Source: Streptomyces sp. WM6378 (GTDB taxonomy: Bacteria; Actinomycetota; Actinomycetes; Streptomycetales; Streptomycetaceae). From it: a stretch of 64,000 nt of DNA. Below are positions 1-8,932 of the stretch, piece by piece. Position 1 is the stretch's first letter; the number at the start of each line of letters is the position of its first letter. A model generated the notes under the pieces. The model was given only the letters and a program-made list of their open reading frames with translations. It did no database searches and was not told the DNA's origin. Made by a program: the position numbers and the translations under genes. The DNA lies in the NCBI RefSeq assembly GCF_001279695.1, contig NZ_LGDD01000121.1:53769-117768 (forward strand). Reading direction: 5' to 3'.

Positions 1-297
1 GGCGCGGTCGCCATCTTCAACCTCATGGAGGACGCGGCCACCGCCGAGATCTCGCGCTCGCAGATCTGGCAGTGGATCAACGCGGGTGTCGTGTTCGAGA
101 ACGGCGAGAAGGCCACGGCCGAGCTCGCCCGCAAGGTCGCGGCCGAGGAACTCGCCGCGATCCGCGCGGAGATCGGCGAGGAGGCCTTCGCGGCCGGCAA
201 GTGGCAGCAGGCCCACGACCTCCTCCTGAAGGTCTCCCTGGACGCCGACTACGCCGACTTCCTGACCCTCCCGGCATACGACCAACTGGTGGGCTAG
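1..297 (+). CDS. aceB: malate synthase, C-terminal part
   Basis: Partial gene; the N-terminus lies before the window. The last 98 residues match the C-terminal helical plug of malate synthase A (the NLMEDAATAEISRSQIWQW segment and the terminal ADFLTLPAYDQL). The enzyme condenses glyoxylate with acetyl-CoA to malate in the cytoplasm. Next to urate and glyoxylate genes it probably disposes of glyoxylate released from allantoin. A strong hairpin follows 20 bases after the stop. The family assignment is firm; the role in purine catabolism is inferred from the neighbours. Confidence 0.9.
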   Translation, partial: GAVAIFNLMEDAATAEISRSQIWQWINAGVVFENGEKATAELARKVAAEELAAIRAEIGEEAFAAGKWQQAHDLLLKVSLDADYADFLTLPAYDQLVG

Positions 298-317
298 CCC
301 CGGCAGTTGTCCCCCGT

Positions 318-353
318 CTCCGCCCCCGGTACCGCACAGCACCGGGGGCGGAG
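318..353. terminator. bidirectional hairpin terminator
   Basis: A perfect 13-bp inverted repeat (318-330 with 341-353) and a 10-base loop lie between the converging ends of malate synthase and the YfcC-type permease. It has no clear U-tract, as is usual for Streptomyces terminators. Confidence 0.7.
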
Positions 354-358
354 CCGTG

Positions 359-1957
359 TCAGGTGAACGCCGCCCCCGCCGCCACGAACGCGCAGATCAG
401 GACGAACAGGATGGCGAGGAGCGGGGCCACGAAGCGGAGGTACTTGTTGTAGCCGACCTTCGCCAGGGCCACGCCGCCGATGGTGACGGCGGTCGTGGGG
501 ACCCACAGGTTCATCCAGCCGCTCGCCGCCTGCCAGGCCGTCACCACCACCGCGCGGGAGACTCCCGCGAAGTCCGCCAGCGGGGCCAGGATCGGCATCG
601 CGAGGGTGGCGTGGCCCGAGGTCGACGGGATCAGGAAGGCCAGGGGGAGGTTGACGATGAAGACGATCACGGCGAACAGGGCGGACGGGGCGCCCTTCAC
701 GACGCCCTCGATCGAGTGCAGCACCGTGTCGGTGATCTGCGAGTTGTTCATGATGACCGTGACGCCCCGGGCCAGGACGATGACCAGCGCCGGAGAGATG
801 AAGTCCGCGGCGCCCTGGATGATCGTCGAGCTCAGTTCGGCCTCGCCGAGGCGTGCCGCGACGCCCACCAGGACCGCCGCCACCAGGAACAAGGCCGCCA
901 ACTGCGGGAAGGACCAGCCCAGTTCCCAGCCGTACGGGGTGGCGTCGGCCTTGCCCGTCAGGGCGCTGGACCACGGCACCACCGAGAAGATCATGAAGGC
1001 GAAGACGAGGGCGAGGAGGGTCAGGACCAGTTTGTGGGTCCTGGTCAGTTCCGGGGGCTCGGCCCCGGGAGACGCCTCGGCCGCCCCGTCCGCCGGACGC
1101 ACCTGCGCCTCCCGGTGCTCCAGGTCCCCCGGCAGGAAGCCCGTCAGGGACTTCGACGGGTCCCGCTGGACGCGCCGCCCGTAGCGGACCACGTACAGGA
1201 TCGACACCGCCGTCAGGACCACCCACATCACGAAGCGCAGGACGATGCCGTCGCCCAGGGAGATTCCGGCGGCCGAGGAGGCGACGCCCGTCGCGAAGGG
1301 GTTGACCGTCGAGCACAGCACGCCGATGCCCGCGCCCACGATGATCGTGCCGGTCGCGACCAGGCGGTCGTAGCCGAGCGCCAGCATGAGCGGCACGATC
1401 AGGCCGTAGAAGCCGAGGGTCTCCTCCGCGAACCCCTCGACCGTGCCGAGGACGGAGAAGACCGTCATCACGCCCGCGATGAGCAGCGCGCCGCGCTCGC
1501 GGAGTCGGTGGGCGAGGAGGCCGATGCCGCGGTCGAGGGCGCCGGTCGCGAAGACCACCGTGATGAACGCGCCGATGGCGAGGACGAAGAGGAACACCCC
1601 GGCGCTGCCGTACAGTTCGCCGGCCATCGTGGGGCCGACCCGGCCGGACTTGGCGTCCTGGATGCCGTACAGGCCGTTGACCGGCGAGAGGAACAGGTCG
1701 TTCAGGCGGTCCACGAAGCTCTGGCCGTTGTCGACCCGGTGGTACGTACCCTCGACGGGCGCCCCGTCGGCGTTGCGGTCGTACGAGCCGGACGGGATGA
1801 CGAACGCCAGGATCCACACGGCCACCGTGACGATCGCGAGGATCGTCAGCGCGCTCGGGAAGCGGAATCCGCCGGTCTTGTGCGGCGTCGGCTCCTCGAA
1901 CGGCGGCTCCGGGGGCGGCACTTGGGGCGGCTGTCCAGCAGGCGGACCCGTCGTCAT
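359..1957 (-). CDS. YfcC-family membrane permease
   Basis: This 532-residue integral membrane protein has a Pro-rich cytoplasmic N-terminus (about 30 residues), then a first membrane helix (FPSALTILAIVTVAVWILAF) and about a dozen hydrophobic segments. The sequence resembles the YfcC/DcuC-like (C4-dicarboxylate or basic amino-acid carrier) family, including the GTVEGFAEETLGFYG and IPSTSGHATLAMPI blocks of the two half-repeats. Its ATG overlaps the TGA of the upstream M20-type gene (ATGA), so the two are translationally coupled. Amino-acid or peptide-derived substrates are suggested by the peptidase partner, but the substrate cannot be read from the sequence. Confidence 0.8.
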   Translation of the reverse strand: MTTGPPAGQPPQVPPPEPPFEEPTPHKTGGFRFPSALTILAIVTVAVWILAFVIPSGSYDRNADGAPVEGTYHRVDNGQSFVDRLNDLFLSPVNGLYGIQDAKSGRVGPTMAGELYGSAGVFLFVLAIGAFITVVFATGALDRGIGLLAHRLRERGALLIAGVMTVFSVLGTVEGFAEETLGFYGLIVPLMLALGYDRLVATGTIIVGAGIGVLCSTVNPFATGVASSAAGISLGDGIVLRFVMWVVLTAVSILYVVRYGRRVQRDPSKSLTGFLPGDLEHREAQVRPADGAAEASPGAEPPELTRTHKLVLTLLALVFAFMIFSVVPWSSALTGKADATPYGWELGWSFPQLAALFLVAAVLVGVAARLGEAELSSTIIQGAADFISPALVIVLARGVTVIMNNSQITDTVLHSIEGVVKGAPSALFAVIVFIVNLPLAFLIPSTSGHATLAMPILAPLADFAGVSRAVVVTAWQAASGWMNLWVPTTAVTIGGVALAKVGYNKYLRFVAPLLAILFVLICAFVAAGAAFT

Positions 1958-2736
1958 GACTCACCCCCGAACGCCGCCGCGTACTCCCGCAGGAACGCCG
2001 CCTCCGCGATCACCGCGCCGCGCAGCTCGGAGAGGAGGACGCGTTCGTTCGGGGCGTGCAGGGCGCACATGCTGTCCTGTGCGCCGAAGAGCAGCACCTC
2101 CGCGCCGGGAGCCGCCTTGGCGAGGCCGTTGACCAGCGGGATCGAACCGCCGCTCGCCGCGAAGGCGGGCTCCGCTCCCCAGCCCTCGCGCAGCGCGGTG
2201 AGCGCGGCGCGGTAGGCCGGGCCGCCGGTCGCGGGCTCGAACCCGGGGCCGGCGTCGCCCGGGGTGACGGTGAGCGGAATTCCGAACGGCCGCAGTGCCT
2301 CCAAATGGGCGACCAGCGCGCCCTGCGCCTCCTTCGGGGCGTGCAGCAGGACGAGCAGGGCGTCGGGCGCGGCGCCGCCGAACTCCCCGCTGTGCCGCGC
2401 CTCGGCCGGCGTGCGCACCTCTACGATCACCTCGCTCGCGCCGCGCAGGCCCGTGGTGAGGGTGGGCGAGCCGGGGCGGATGTTGCCCATGTCGGCGATG
2501 ACCATGGCGTCGCAGGCGAACCGTGCGGGGTCGGTGGGCGGGTAGTCGTCGAAGGCGCTGCCGTACTCCTCCTGGCCCTCGATCACGATCTTGATGCCGG
2601 TGGGCGGGCGTCCGCCGTACGCCCGCAGCATGCCCAGGTGGACGACGATGTTGGACTTGTCGTCCGCGATGCCGCGGGCCCGCAGCCCGTCCATCAGTGC
2701 GTCGACCGTCGATCGCAGGTCCTGGTCCGCGTTCAT
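1954..2736 (-). pseudogene. M20-family dipeptidase with internal deletions
   Basis: An open frame of 260 codons whose pieces match M20 dipeptidases in order, but with two in-frame gaps. The start (ADQDLRSTVDALMDGLRARG) runs straight into IADDKSNIVVHLG, so about 90 residues with the first metal-binding His and Asp are missing. Later GAAPDALLVLLHA joins KEAQGALVAHLEALRPFGI, removing most of the lid domain. EGQEEYGS and the ASGGSIPLV and HAPNERVL blocks remain. Family members have about 450 residues. Such a protein should lack peptidase activity, although the frame and the coupling to the permease downstream are intact. The start is the ATG at 2736. Confidence 0.75.
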
Positions 2737-2892
2737 GGGCCCAATGGACCATGTGGGGCACGGCGCCGCATCCCGTGATCGACCCAGCACCCTCCTGTGC
2801 TCGCCACCCGTTCTGCGAGAATCCCGCGGGGGCGTGCGCCGTGCCGGGGAAGGCCGGCCCCCTGTCCGACGAGAAGTGCGAGGGGTGCGGGG

Positions 2893-4095
2893 ATGCGTGG
2901 AGGGCGAGTTGCCATCGTGGGCGGGAGTGTCGCGGGGTGTGCCGCGGCACTGGCCGCACACCGCGGTGGCGCCGAGGGGATCACGGTGTACGAGCGGGCC
3001 GCGGGGCAGCTGGCCGACCGCGGGGTGGGGCTCGCGATGCACAACGACCGCTATGCCGAACTGGAGGCCGCCGGGTACGTGGACGCGGCGATGCCGTGGA
3101 TCCAACTGGTCAGGCGCTGCTGGTACGTGCGCGACGGCGAGGCCCCGCTGGGCCGCCGCGTCGGGATCCTGCCCTTCCCGTTCCGCACGTACAACTGGGG
3201 CCCGCTCTGGCGCGAACTGCGAGCACGGGTACCGGAGTCGGTGGAGTTTCGTACGGGTACGGCGATCGAGCGGCTCGAACTGACCCCGGACCACGCCGAG
3301 TTGAGCACCGGCGACGGGCGCAGCGAACGGTTCGACTTCGTCGTGGGCGCCGACGGCTACCGCTCGGTGGTCCGCACCGCCGCCTACCCCGAGGTGCGGC
3401 CCAAGTACGCGGGCTATCTCGCCTGGCGCGGCGCCTTCCCCGTCGAGCGGCTGCCCGATCCGGAGCTCTGGCCGGTGGAGGACTGCGTGTACGCCGTCTT
3501 CCCGGGCGGGCACGCGATCATCTACCGCATCCCGGACGGCCGGGGCGGCCACCGCGTCAACTGGGTGCTGTACGCGGCGCCGCCGGACGGCCACGGTCTG
3601 CCCCTCGACTCCCCCACCAGCCTGCCGCCCGGCACCCTCACCGACGCGCTGCGCGCCTGCGCCCTGGAGATCGCGGACACTCAACTCGCCCCGTACTGGG
3701 GCCAGTTGATGCACCTGACGGCACCCGAGGAACTCTTCATCCAGCCGATGTACGACTTCACGGCGCCCCGGTACGCGGTCGGCCGGCTCGCCCTGGCCGG
3801 GGACGCCGCCACGGTGGCCCGCCCGCACACCGGAGGGGGCGCGGTGAAGGCGCTGCAGGACGCCACCGCCCTGGGTTCCGCGCTGACCTCGGCCGCGAGC
3901 TGGCCCGAGGCGCTGGCAGCCTACGACACCAGGCGTTCCACGGCCGGGCGCGGCATGGTCGACCTCGGCCGCCGCCTGGGCCTCGGACTCGTACAGCAGA
4001 GCCCGGACTGGAGCGCGATGGACCAGAGCGGCCTGGAGAAGTGGTGGCGACAGGCGGACGGATCGAGCACGTTCGGCGGCCGGAAGCTCTCCTGA
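2893..4095 (+). CDS. FAD-dependent monooxygenase
   Basis: A 400-residue class A flavin monooxygenase-type protein. The N-terminal Rossmann dinucleotide motif is VAIVGGSVAGCAAA, the DG motif is VGADGYRSVVR near residue 150, and the second FAD motif is LALAGDAATVARPHTGGG near residue 300. These enzymes hydroxylate aromatic or similar substrates with NAD(P)H and O2; the substrate is unknown. The start at 2893 was chosen because the Rossmann strand follows at once and AGGGGTG precedes it; an upstream in-frame extension is low-complexity Arg/Pro. It is divergent from the M20/permease pair. Confidence 0.85.
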   Translation: MRGGRVAIVGGSVAGCAAALAAHRGGAEGITVYERAAGQLADRGVGLAMHNDRYAELEAAGYVDAAMPWIQLVRRCWYVRDGEAPLGRRVGILPFPFRTYNWGPLWRELRARVPESVEFRTGTAIERLELTPDHAELSTGDGRSERFDFVVGADGYRSVVRTAAYPEVRPKYAGYLAWRGAFPVERLPDPELWPVEDCVYAVFPGGHAIIYRIPDGRGGHRVNWVLYAAPPDGHGLPLDSPTSLPPGTLTDALRACALEIADTQLAPYWGQLMHLTAPEELFIQPMYDFTAPRYAVGRLALAGDAATVARPHTGGGAVKALQDATALGSALTSAASWPEALAAYDTRRSTAGRGMVDLGRRLGLGLVQQSPDWSAMDQSGLEKWWRQADGSSTFGGRKLS

Positions 4096-4116
4096 CAGCT
4101 CGGGGGCCCGACCGCG

Positions 4117-4400
4117 GTCGGCCGACTCCTCAGGGGACGACCACGGTCGGCTGCGCCGAGAAGTCGCGCCATTTCCCGCCCGGCAGCCTCGCGCCGGATC
4201 TTCACGCTGCAGCGGGTGCCACATGACGTGTACGGACCTGGCGCTGCTCGCCTGCGCGGTGACTCCGCCGGGCACGGACGGGCTCTGCCGGCCCTTGTCG
4301 CCCCCTGTGTCCCGCACGCGGTGAGCGGCAGCAGGGCGACGCCCAGGCCGGGCCCCCGCACAGATGCGTGGCGCGGCCGGCGATGAGTTTTCGTTCCCCG
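4117..4400 (-). pseudogene. degraded lipoprotein fragment
   Basis: On the minus strand a hydrophobic run ending LLPLTACG, a typical lipobox, is followed in another frame by QSPSVPGGVTAQASSARSVH, like the mature start of a secreted lipoprotein. There is no single open frame and no good start, so this looks like the frameshifted 5' remnant of a lipoprotein gene. The family cannot be named. Nothing else is seen in the 320 bases between the monooxygenase and the next gene. Confidence 0.4.
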
Positions 4401-4415
4401 TGCCGTCTGCCTTGC

Positions 4416-5024
4416 ATGAGCAGCGAAACGAACGCCCCAGCACCCCGCCCGGACCTCGCCCCCGCGGCGGCCGAGCTGACACGGCTCCTCGAAGGCGTAC
4501 GCGACGAGCAGCTGGAGGTCCCGACGCCCTGCCCCGAGTACGTGCTGCGGGATCTCCTCTCGCACATCGCGGGCCTCAGCGTCGCCTTCCGGGATGCCGC
4601 GCACAAGGAGTTCGGCCCCTCGACCAGCACCGCCCCGGGCAGCGTCAGGCCGCCCGAGCTGGCCGGGGACTGGCGCAAGTCCATGCCGGAGAACCTCGCC
4701 GCGATGGCGGACGCCTGGCGGGACCCGGCGGCCTGGGAGGGCGAGACGCAGGCGGGCGGCCTCACGTTCCCCGCGGCGATCGCGGGCCGCGTCGCGCTCG
4801 ACGAGCTGGTCGTCCACGGCTGGGACGTGGCGCGGGCCACCGGCCAGACGTACCGGCCCGCCCCGGTCGACCTGGAGGTCTCCTACGGGCTCCTCGCCCC
4901 GTCGAAGGACGACCCGGCCGCGCGGGGCACGGCGTTCGGGCCGGTCGTCGACGTGCCGGACGAGGCGCCGATGCTGGACCGCCTGATCGGCATGAGCGGC
5001 CGGGACCCGGGCTGGGCCCGCTGA
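4416..5024 (+). CDS. TIGR03086-type DinB/mycothiol-dependent isomerase-like protein
   Basis: This 202-residue protein has the fold features of the actinobacterial TIGR03086/maleylpyruvate-isomerase N-domain group. An N-terminal helix carries PTPCPEYVLRDLLSHIAGL, whose His is the usual metal ligand, and the second signature is DELVVHGWDVARATGQ. Family members are four-helix bundles, some of them mycothiol-dependent. The start ATG at 4416 gives the family's usual N-terminus; an earlier in-frame ATG adds 16 non-conserved residues. No substrate can be inferred. Confidence 0.8.
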   Translation: MSSETNAPAPRPDLAPAAAELTRLLEGVRDEQLEVPTPCPEYVLRDLLSHIAGLSVAFRDAAHKEFGPSTSTAPGSVRPPELAGDWRKSMPENLAAMADAWRDPAAWEGETQAGGLTFPAAIAGRVALDELVVHGWDVARATGQTYRPAPVDLEVSYGLLAPSKDDPAARGTAFGPVVDVPDEAPMLDRLIGMSGRDPGWAR

Positions 5025-5048
5025 GCGACGCTCCGCCGGGTGTGATCC

Positions 5049-5888
5049 TCACCAGTGCGAAGGGCGCACCAGGGACGGCGGGAGCTTCGTCGTCCCGTCA
5101 CCCCGCGCCGCGTTCAGCTGGGCCTGGGTGAGGAAGAACGCCTCGGTCAGGTCGGCGCCGGACAGCCGTGCGTCGCGGAAGTCCGCGCCGATCAGGTCGG
5201 CCATGCGCAGATCGGCGCCGCGCAGGTCCGCGGCGATCAGGAAGGCACCCCGCAGGTTCGCGCCGCGCAGGTCGGCGCCCTTCAGCTTGGCGCCCATGAG
5301 GTCGGCGCCGCGGCGGTCCTTCTTCTTACCCTTGAAGTCGGCCCTGACCAGCTCGCTCGCCTTCAGGAGCAGCTTGTTGACCTTGTCGCGGTGGGTGGGC
5401 ACGTCCAGCTCGGCGAGGGCCTCGGGGGCCAGCGCCGTGAACGCCTCGGTCTCCTCAAGGGCCGCGCGCAACTCGGCGTGGACGGGCCGTGCCTTCGGCA
5501 GGGCGAGCGCCTCGGTGACGTACCAGAGCAGCTCGTGGAGCTGGCGCATCACCGGGAAGACCTCGAACATCGAGGCGGCGGTGTCCGGCGCGGTACGCCA
5601 GTCGCGGCCCCCGAAGGTCTGCTGTGAGACCTTCTGGCCGGCGCCGAAGCAGTCGTACACCGTACAGCCCTGGAAGCCGCGCCCCCGCAGGTCGCGGTGG
5701 ATTCCGCAGCGGAAGTCCTGCTGGAGGTTGGGGCAGGGCTTCCCGGCCGGTTTGTCGATCGCGAAGTCGGCGGACGCCGCGTAGGCGAGGGCGACACAGC
5801 ACAGGCCGAAGCAGTTGCCGCAGTCGGAGACGAGGGTGAGGCGGGTCGCACCCGGGGCCGGGGCGGCTGCCTCGTGGTTCTCGGACAA
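5049..5888 (-). CDS. pentapeptide-repeat protein
   Basis: A 279-residue protein. Residues 1-100 carry many cysteines ([34 protein letters not shown]), the pattern of Streptomyces pentapeptide proteins that may bind metal. Residues about 190-255 form consecutive A(D/N)LXX repeats ([20 protein letters not shown]), predicting a right-handed beta helix. No ATG fits; the TTG at 5888 follows GAAGGAG with good spacing and is the chosen start. Its function is unknown. It lies head-to-tail with the TMEM175-like gene 57 bases upstream. Confidence 0.8.
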   Translation of the reverse strand: MSENHEAAAPAPGATRLTLVSDCGNCFGLCCVALAYAASADFAIDKPAGKPCPNLQQDFRCGIHRDLRGRGFQGCTVYDCFGAGQKVSQQTFGGRDWRTAPDTAASMFEVFPVMRQLHELLWYVTEALALPKARPVHAELRAALEETEAFTALAPEALAELDVPTHRDKVNKLLLKASELVRADFKGKKKDRRGADLMGAKLKGADLRGANLRGAFLIAADLRGADLRMADLIGADFRDARLSGADLTEAFFLTQAQLNAARGDGTTKLPPSLVRPSHW

Positions 5889-5944
5889 CGTGCGGGACTC
5901 CTTCTGGCTGGTCGTGCGACGTGCGGCGACGTCGGCCCGCCAGT

Positions 5945-6580
5945 TTAGTCGCGCTCCTCCCCCGCCGCCGCGACCGGCACCTTGAGCTGGTTGAAGCCGT
6001 AGTACACGGCGAGCAGGCCGTGCGCGGCCAGGGTCAGCGGGGCCGAGACGAAGGCGAGCGCCACCGTCGCCGGGTAGGCGAGCGAGCCGATGGCGAAACG
6101 CATACGGGTGGCGCGGGCGGCCGCGTTGTCGACCCGGTCGTCGAAGAGGTGGCCCGTACGGGTCAAGTGCCACCACAGGGCTTGATAGTTGAGGGCCATC
6201 ACGACCATCAGGCCGCTGTAGACGACAGCCGCGACGTGCGAGGCGCCGGGCTCGCGGAGGTACTCCGCCATCAGCGCGGCCGGCCAGGGAATCGCGACCA
6301 CCGTCATCAGGAGCAGCAGGTTGAGGAACATCAGGGTGCGGTCGATGCGGGCCACATAGCTGAACAGGGTGTGGTGGTTGACCCACATGATCCCGATGAT
6401 CAGGAAGCTCACGACATAGGCCGCGTACGAGGGCCACAGGTGGCCCAGCTCCCGCCACAGGTGGTCGCCCGCGTGCGGCGGCACCTTGATCTCCAGGATC
6501 AGGAGGGTGATCGCGATGGCGAAGACGCCGTCGCTGAACGCCTCCACGCGGCTCGACTCGGAACGGCTGGTTTCAGTCAC
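5945..6580 (-). CDS. TMEM175-family potassium channel-like protein (DUF1211)
   Basis: A 211-residue membrane protein with about six hydrophobic helices. The first contains the family hallmark [18 protein letters not shown] (R...FSD motif). Bacterial TMEM175 proteins form tetrameric K+-permeable channels. The start is the GTG at 6580 ([18 protein letters not shown]), placed just before the conserved first helix; the ribosome site is weak. It probably shares a transcript with the pentapeptide-repeat gene downstream. Confidence 0.85.
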   Translation of the reverse strand: MTETSRSESSRVEAFSDGVFAIAITLLILEIKVPPHAGDHLWRELGHLWPSYAAYVVSFLIIGIMWVNHHTLFSYVARIDRTLMFLNLLLLMTVVAIPWPAALMAEYLREPGASHVAAVVYSGLMVVMALNYQALWWHLTRTGHLFDDRVDNAAARATRMRFAIGSLAYPATVALAFVSAPLTLAAHGLLAVYYGFNQLKVPVAAAGEERD

Positions 6581-6668
6581 CCGGGCAATGAACCCCACAG
6601 CCGCCCCGGTCGCAAGGCCCTTCAACTTCCTTGTGCCGCAGGGGTGTACGGCCACTCCGCGGTAATGG

Positions 6669-6683
6669 TAGGAAAGTTTCCTA
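6669..6683. promoter_or_regulatory. CsnR-type palindromic operator of the chitosanase gene
   Basis: TAGGAAAGTTTCCTA is an exact palindrome around 6676, 40 bases before the chitosanase start. A conserved palindrome of this kind (AGGAAA...TTTCCT) upstream of actinomycete chitosanase genes is known as the site of the ROK-family repressor CsnR, released by chito-oligosaccharides. No csnR gene is present in the window. Confidence 0.75.
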
Positions 6684-6722
6684 ACAGAACACCGGAGCGA
6701 CGAACTCCTCATGGAGGTCCAG

Positions 6723-7589
6723 GTGCACACCCCCCACCGCAAGACCACCGCACGTCGTACCAAGATCGCCGTACGCGCCCTGCTCGGCACCGCCCTCCTG
6801 GCGGTTCCGGTCACGGCGTACGCCGCTGAGAATCCGGCCGCCGCCACGGCGGACAATGCGACGGTGAACAACGCCGCCGCGACCGGGCTCGACGACCCGG
6901 CGAAGAAGGACATAGCCATGCAGCTCGTCTCCAGCGCGGAGAACTCCTCGCTGAACTGGAAGGCGCAGTACAAGTACATCGAGGACATCAAGGACGGGCG
7001 CGGCTACACCGCCGGCATCATCGGATTCTGTTCCGGCACCGGCGACATGCTCGATCTGGTCAAGCTCTACACGTCCCGCAATCCCGGCAACGTCCTCGCG
7101 AAGTACCTGCCGGCCCTGGAGAAGGTCAACGGGACCGACTCGCACAAGGGTCTCGACCCGAACTTCACCAAGGACTGGAAGACAGCGGCGTCGGAGACGG
7201 CGTTCAAAGACGCGCAGAACGACGAGCGGGACCGGGTGTACTTCAACCCGGCCGTCAAGCAGGGCAAGTCCGACGGGGTCGGCACGCTCGGCCAGTTCAT
7301 CTACTACGACGCCATCGTGATGCACGGCGACGGAAGCGACCCGACCAGCTTCAGCTCCATCCGCAAGAAGGCACTCGCCAAGGCGAAGCCCCCGTCGCAG
7401 GGCGGCAACGAGACGACGTACCTCAACGCGTTCCTGGACGCCCGGGTCTGGGCGATGAAGCAGGAGGAGGCGCACAGCGACACCAGCCGCGTCGACACGG
7501 AGCAGCGGGTCTTCCTGAAGAAGGGCAACCTGAACCTGGACACCCCGCTCGACTGGAAGGTGTACGGCGACCCGTACCACATCGGGTAA
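6723..7589 (+). CDS. csn: secreted GH46 chitosanase
   Basis: Endo-acting chitosanase hydrolysing beta-1,4 glucosaminyl links in chitosan outside the cell. The signal peptide runs to about residue 36 (twin Arg before LLGTALLAVPVTAYA). The mature part matches Streptomyces GH46 enzymes closely: the catalytic Glu in LVSSAENSSL, the catalytic Asp in the DGRGYT turn, then GIIGFCSGTGDM and AQNDERDRVYF, ending in KVYGDPYHI. The GTG at 6723 was chosen over the ATG at 6711 because GGAGG lies 5 bases before it. It has its own operator and a downstream hairpin, so it is monocistronic. Confidence 0.95.
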   Translation: MHTPHRKTTARRTKIAVRALLGTALLAVPVTAYAAENPAAATADNATVNNAAATGLDDPAKKDIAMQLVSSAENSSLNWKAQYKYIEDIKDGRGYTAGIIGFCSGTGDMLDLVKLYTSRNPGNVLAKYLPALEKVNGTDSHKGLDPNFTKDWKTAASETAFKDAQNDERDRVYFNPAVKQGKSDGVGTLGQFIYYDAIVMHGDGSDPTSFSSIRKKALAKAKPPSQGGNETTYLNAFLDARVWAMKQEEAHSDTSRVDTEQRVFLKKGNLNLDTPLDWKVYGDPYHIG

Positions 7590-7605
7590 CAGCCCCCACA
7601 GGAAC

Positions 7606-7640
7606 GGCGGGTACGGCAGCGGAGGGCTGCCGCACCCGCC
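7606..7640 (+). terminator. chitosanase terminator
   Basis: The 14-base arms 7606-7619 and 7627-7640 pair with one internal mismatch around a 7-base loop, 16 bases after the chitosanase stop, and are followed by TTTCC. Confidence 0.7.
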
Positions 7641-7777
7641 CTTTCCGTACGTTCTCCGACCGTACTGCGGCCGAATTCGGCCGAGTTGGCCAATCTCTCT
7701 TTACGTAACCTTTGCGGGCCGTATTCTCTCCTTCACCAGATCATCACAAGCACCCGATCGTCCGAAAGAGCCGCCGC

Positions 7778-8233
7778 ATGCGCATATCAAGGCCAGCCGT
7801 CCGCACTCTGCTCATCTCCGGCCTGCTCGGTGCGCTCGCCTTCACCACGACCGGCTGCCAGGACGGCAACAAGCCGCTGAAGCCCCCGGCCGGCAGCCCG
7901 GCCGCCACCCCTTCGGCGTCCGCTTCCGCGACCCCGTCGGCCAGTGCGAGTCAGAGCCCGAGCGCCCCGTCGGCCTCGAAGCCCGCCGCCCCGACGCCCC
8001 CGCCCCCCAAGGCTCCGCCGAAGCCCAAGACGAACGGCCCCAGCCTGCCGCCCCCGAGGAACGACGGCGGGGGCAACGGCGGCGGGGACATCGGCGGTGG
8101 CGGTGCGGGCAGCGTCTCCTACAAGAACTGCGCCGCCGTCCGCGCCGCCGGAGCCGCTCCCCTCCATCGCGGCGACCCCGGCTACGCCGCCCACCTGGAC
8201 CGGGACGGCGACGGCATCGCCTGCGAGAAGTAG
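7778..8233 (+). CDS. lipoprotein with Excalibur calcium-binding domain
   Basis: A 151-residue secreted lipoprotein. A signal peptide ends at a lipobox-like TTTGC near residue 27; residues 35-110 are a Pro/Ser/Ala-rich spacer typical of wall-spanning proteins; the C-terminal 40 residues are an Excalibur domain with the Ca2+ loop DRDGDGIACEK. The start is the ATG at 7778; an upstream in-frame start adds a Ser/Pro segment with no purpose. Its role at the envelope is unknown. Confidence 0.85.
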   Translation: MRISRPAVRTLLISGLLGALAFTTTGCQDGNKPLKPPAGSPAATPSASASATPSASASQSPSAPSASKPAAPTPPPPKAPPKPKTNGPSLPPPRNDGGGNGGGDIGGGGAGSVSYKNCAAVRAAGAAPLHRGDPGYAAHLDRDGDGIACEK

Positions 8234-8237
8234 GAGG

Positions 8238-8722
8238 TCAGGCGGCCTGTTGCTGGGTGAGCCGCCAGGTCATCCAGTCCGCGCCGTCCTCGAACCGGGC
8301 GCTCGGGAAGGCGGTCGCGCCGCAGCGCACGCGGTGCAGCCGCCCTTCCGCTTCGAGGAGCGCCAGATCGCGGTAGTGGCGAGCACCTTCTGGAAGACCA
8401 GGTATCCGGCGACGGCCGCGAGTCCGGTCGAGCCGTCCGCCTTCTTGGCGAAGCCGATCGCGATGCCCACGCAGAACAGCAGCGCGATGTTGTTGATGAT
8501 CGCGCCGCCACCCGCGGACATATATCCGGCGATCTTGGTGACGACGGTCGGGAAGGACTCCCGGCCGAGCATGTCGGTGTTGCCGAGGCGTACGAGGAGG
8601 GCCGCCGCCGGCATCACGGCCACCGGCAGCATCAGGCTCCGGCCGACGCGCTGCATGACGGCCATCACGCCGGAGCCCTTTTTCTTCTTCTCGGTCGCGT
8701 CCGTCTGTGCGGCCGTACTCAT
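8238..8722 (-). pseudogene. truncated PTS EIIC permease (GlcNAc/glucose type)
   Basis: A good start (GGAGG before the ATG at 8722) opens a frame whose first 120 residues match the N-terminus of Streptomyces sugar PTS EIIC subunits: VMQRVGRSLMLPVAVMPAAA, LGNTDML, GGGAIINNIALLFCVGIAIG and GSTGLAAVAGYLVF. The match then stops and the frame ends at 8270; EIIC normally has about 400 residues. A second frame reaching 8238 (DLALLEAEGRLHRV to WRLTQQQAA) looks like the C-terminus of an unrelated protein, so a deletion has joined two genes. The product cannot transport sugar. Confidence 0.8.
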
Positions 8723-8778
8723 CTGCTTCCTCCACGGAAAGGGTGGTGTTGCCGTGGCAGGGAGCGCAACATCCGAAC

Positions 8779-8807
8779 GGGCCGCATCCCGTGGTGGGAT
8801 GCGGCCC
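8779..8807. terminator. 12-bp perfect hairpin
   Basis: The arms 8779-8790 and 8796-8807 are perfectly complementary around a 5-base loop; an outer GAACGG/CCGTTC can extend the stem. It lies 126 bases beyond the end of the leftward permease gene and is probably its terminator. Confidence 0.6.
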
Positions 8808-8932
8808 TTCCGTTCTAACACCGTGAACAGCGGATAAATGGGCTGAGCGGGCGAGGGGCGACCTAGGGCCCGGCAGGTTGAGCCACAGGTCCCGTGACCG
8901 GCCGGGACCTTCCGGGCCGAAGGACCGAGGGT

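Noticed and set aside
356..2215. Long plus-strand open frame of 619 codons
   Set aside because: It is antisense to the permease and peptidase genes and has a His/Arg/Asp-rich composition typical of GC-driven shadow frames.
2736..4482. Extending the M20-type gene to a start at 4482
   Set aside because: The extra 580 codons are antisense to the FAD monooxygenase and have no peptidase similarity.
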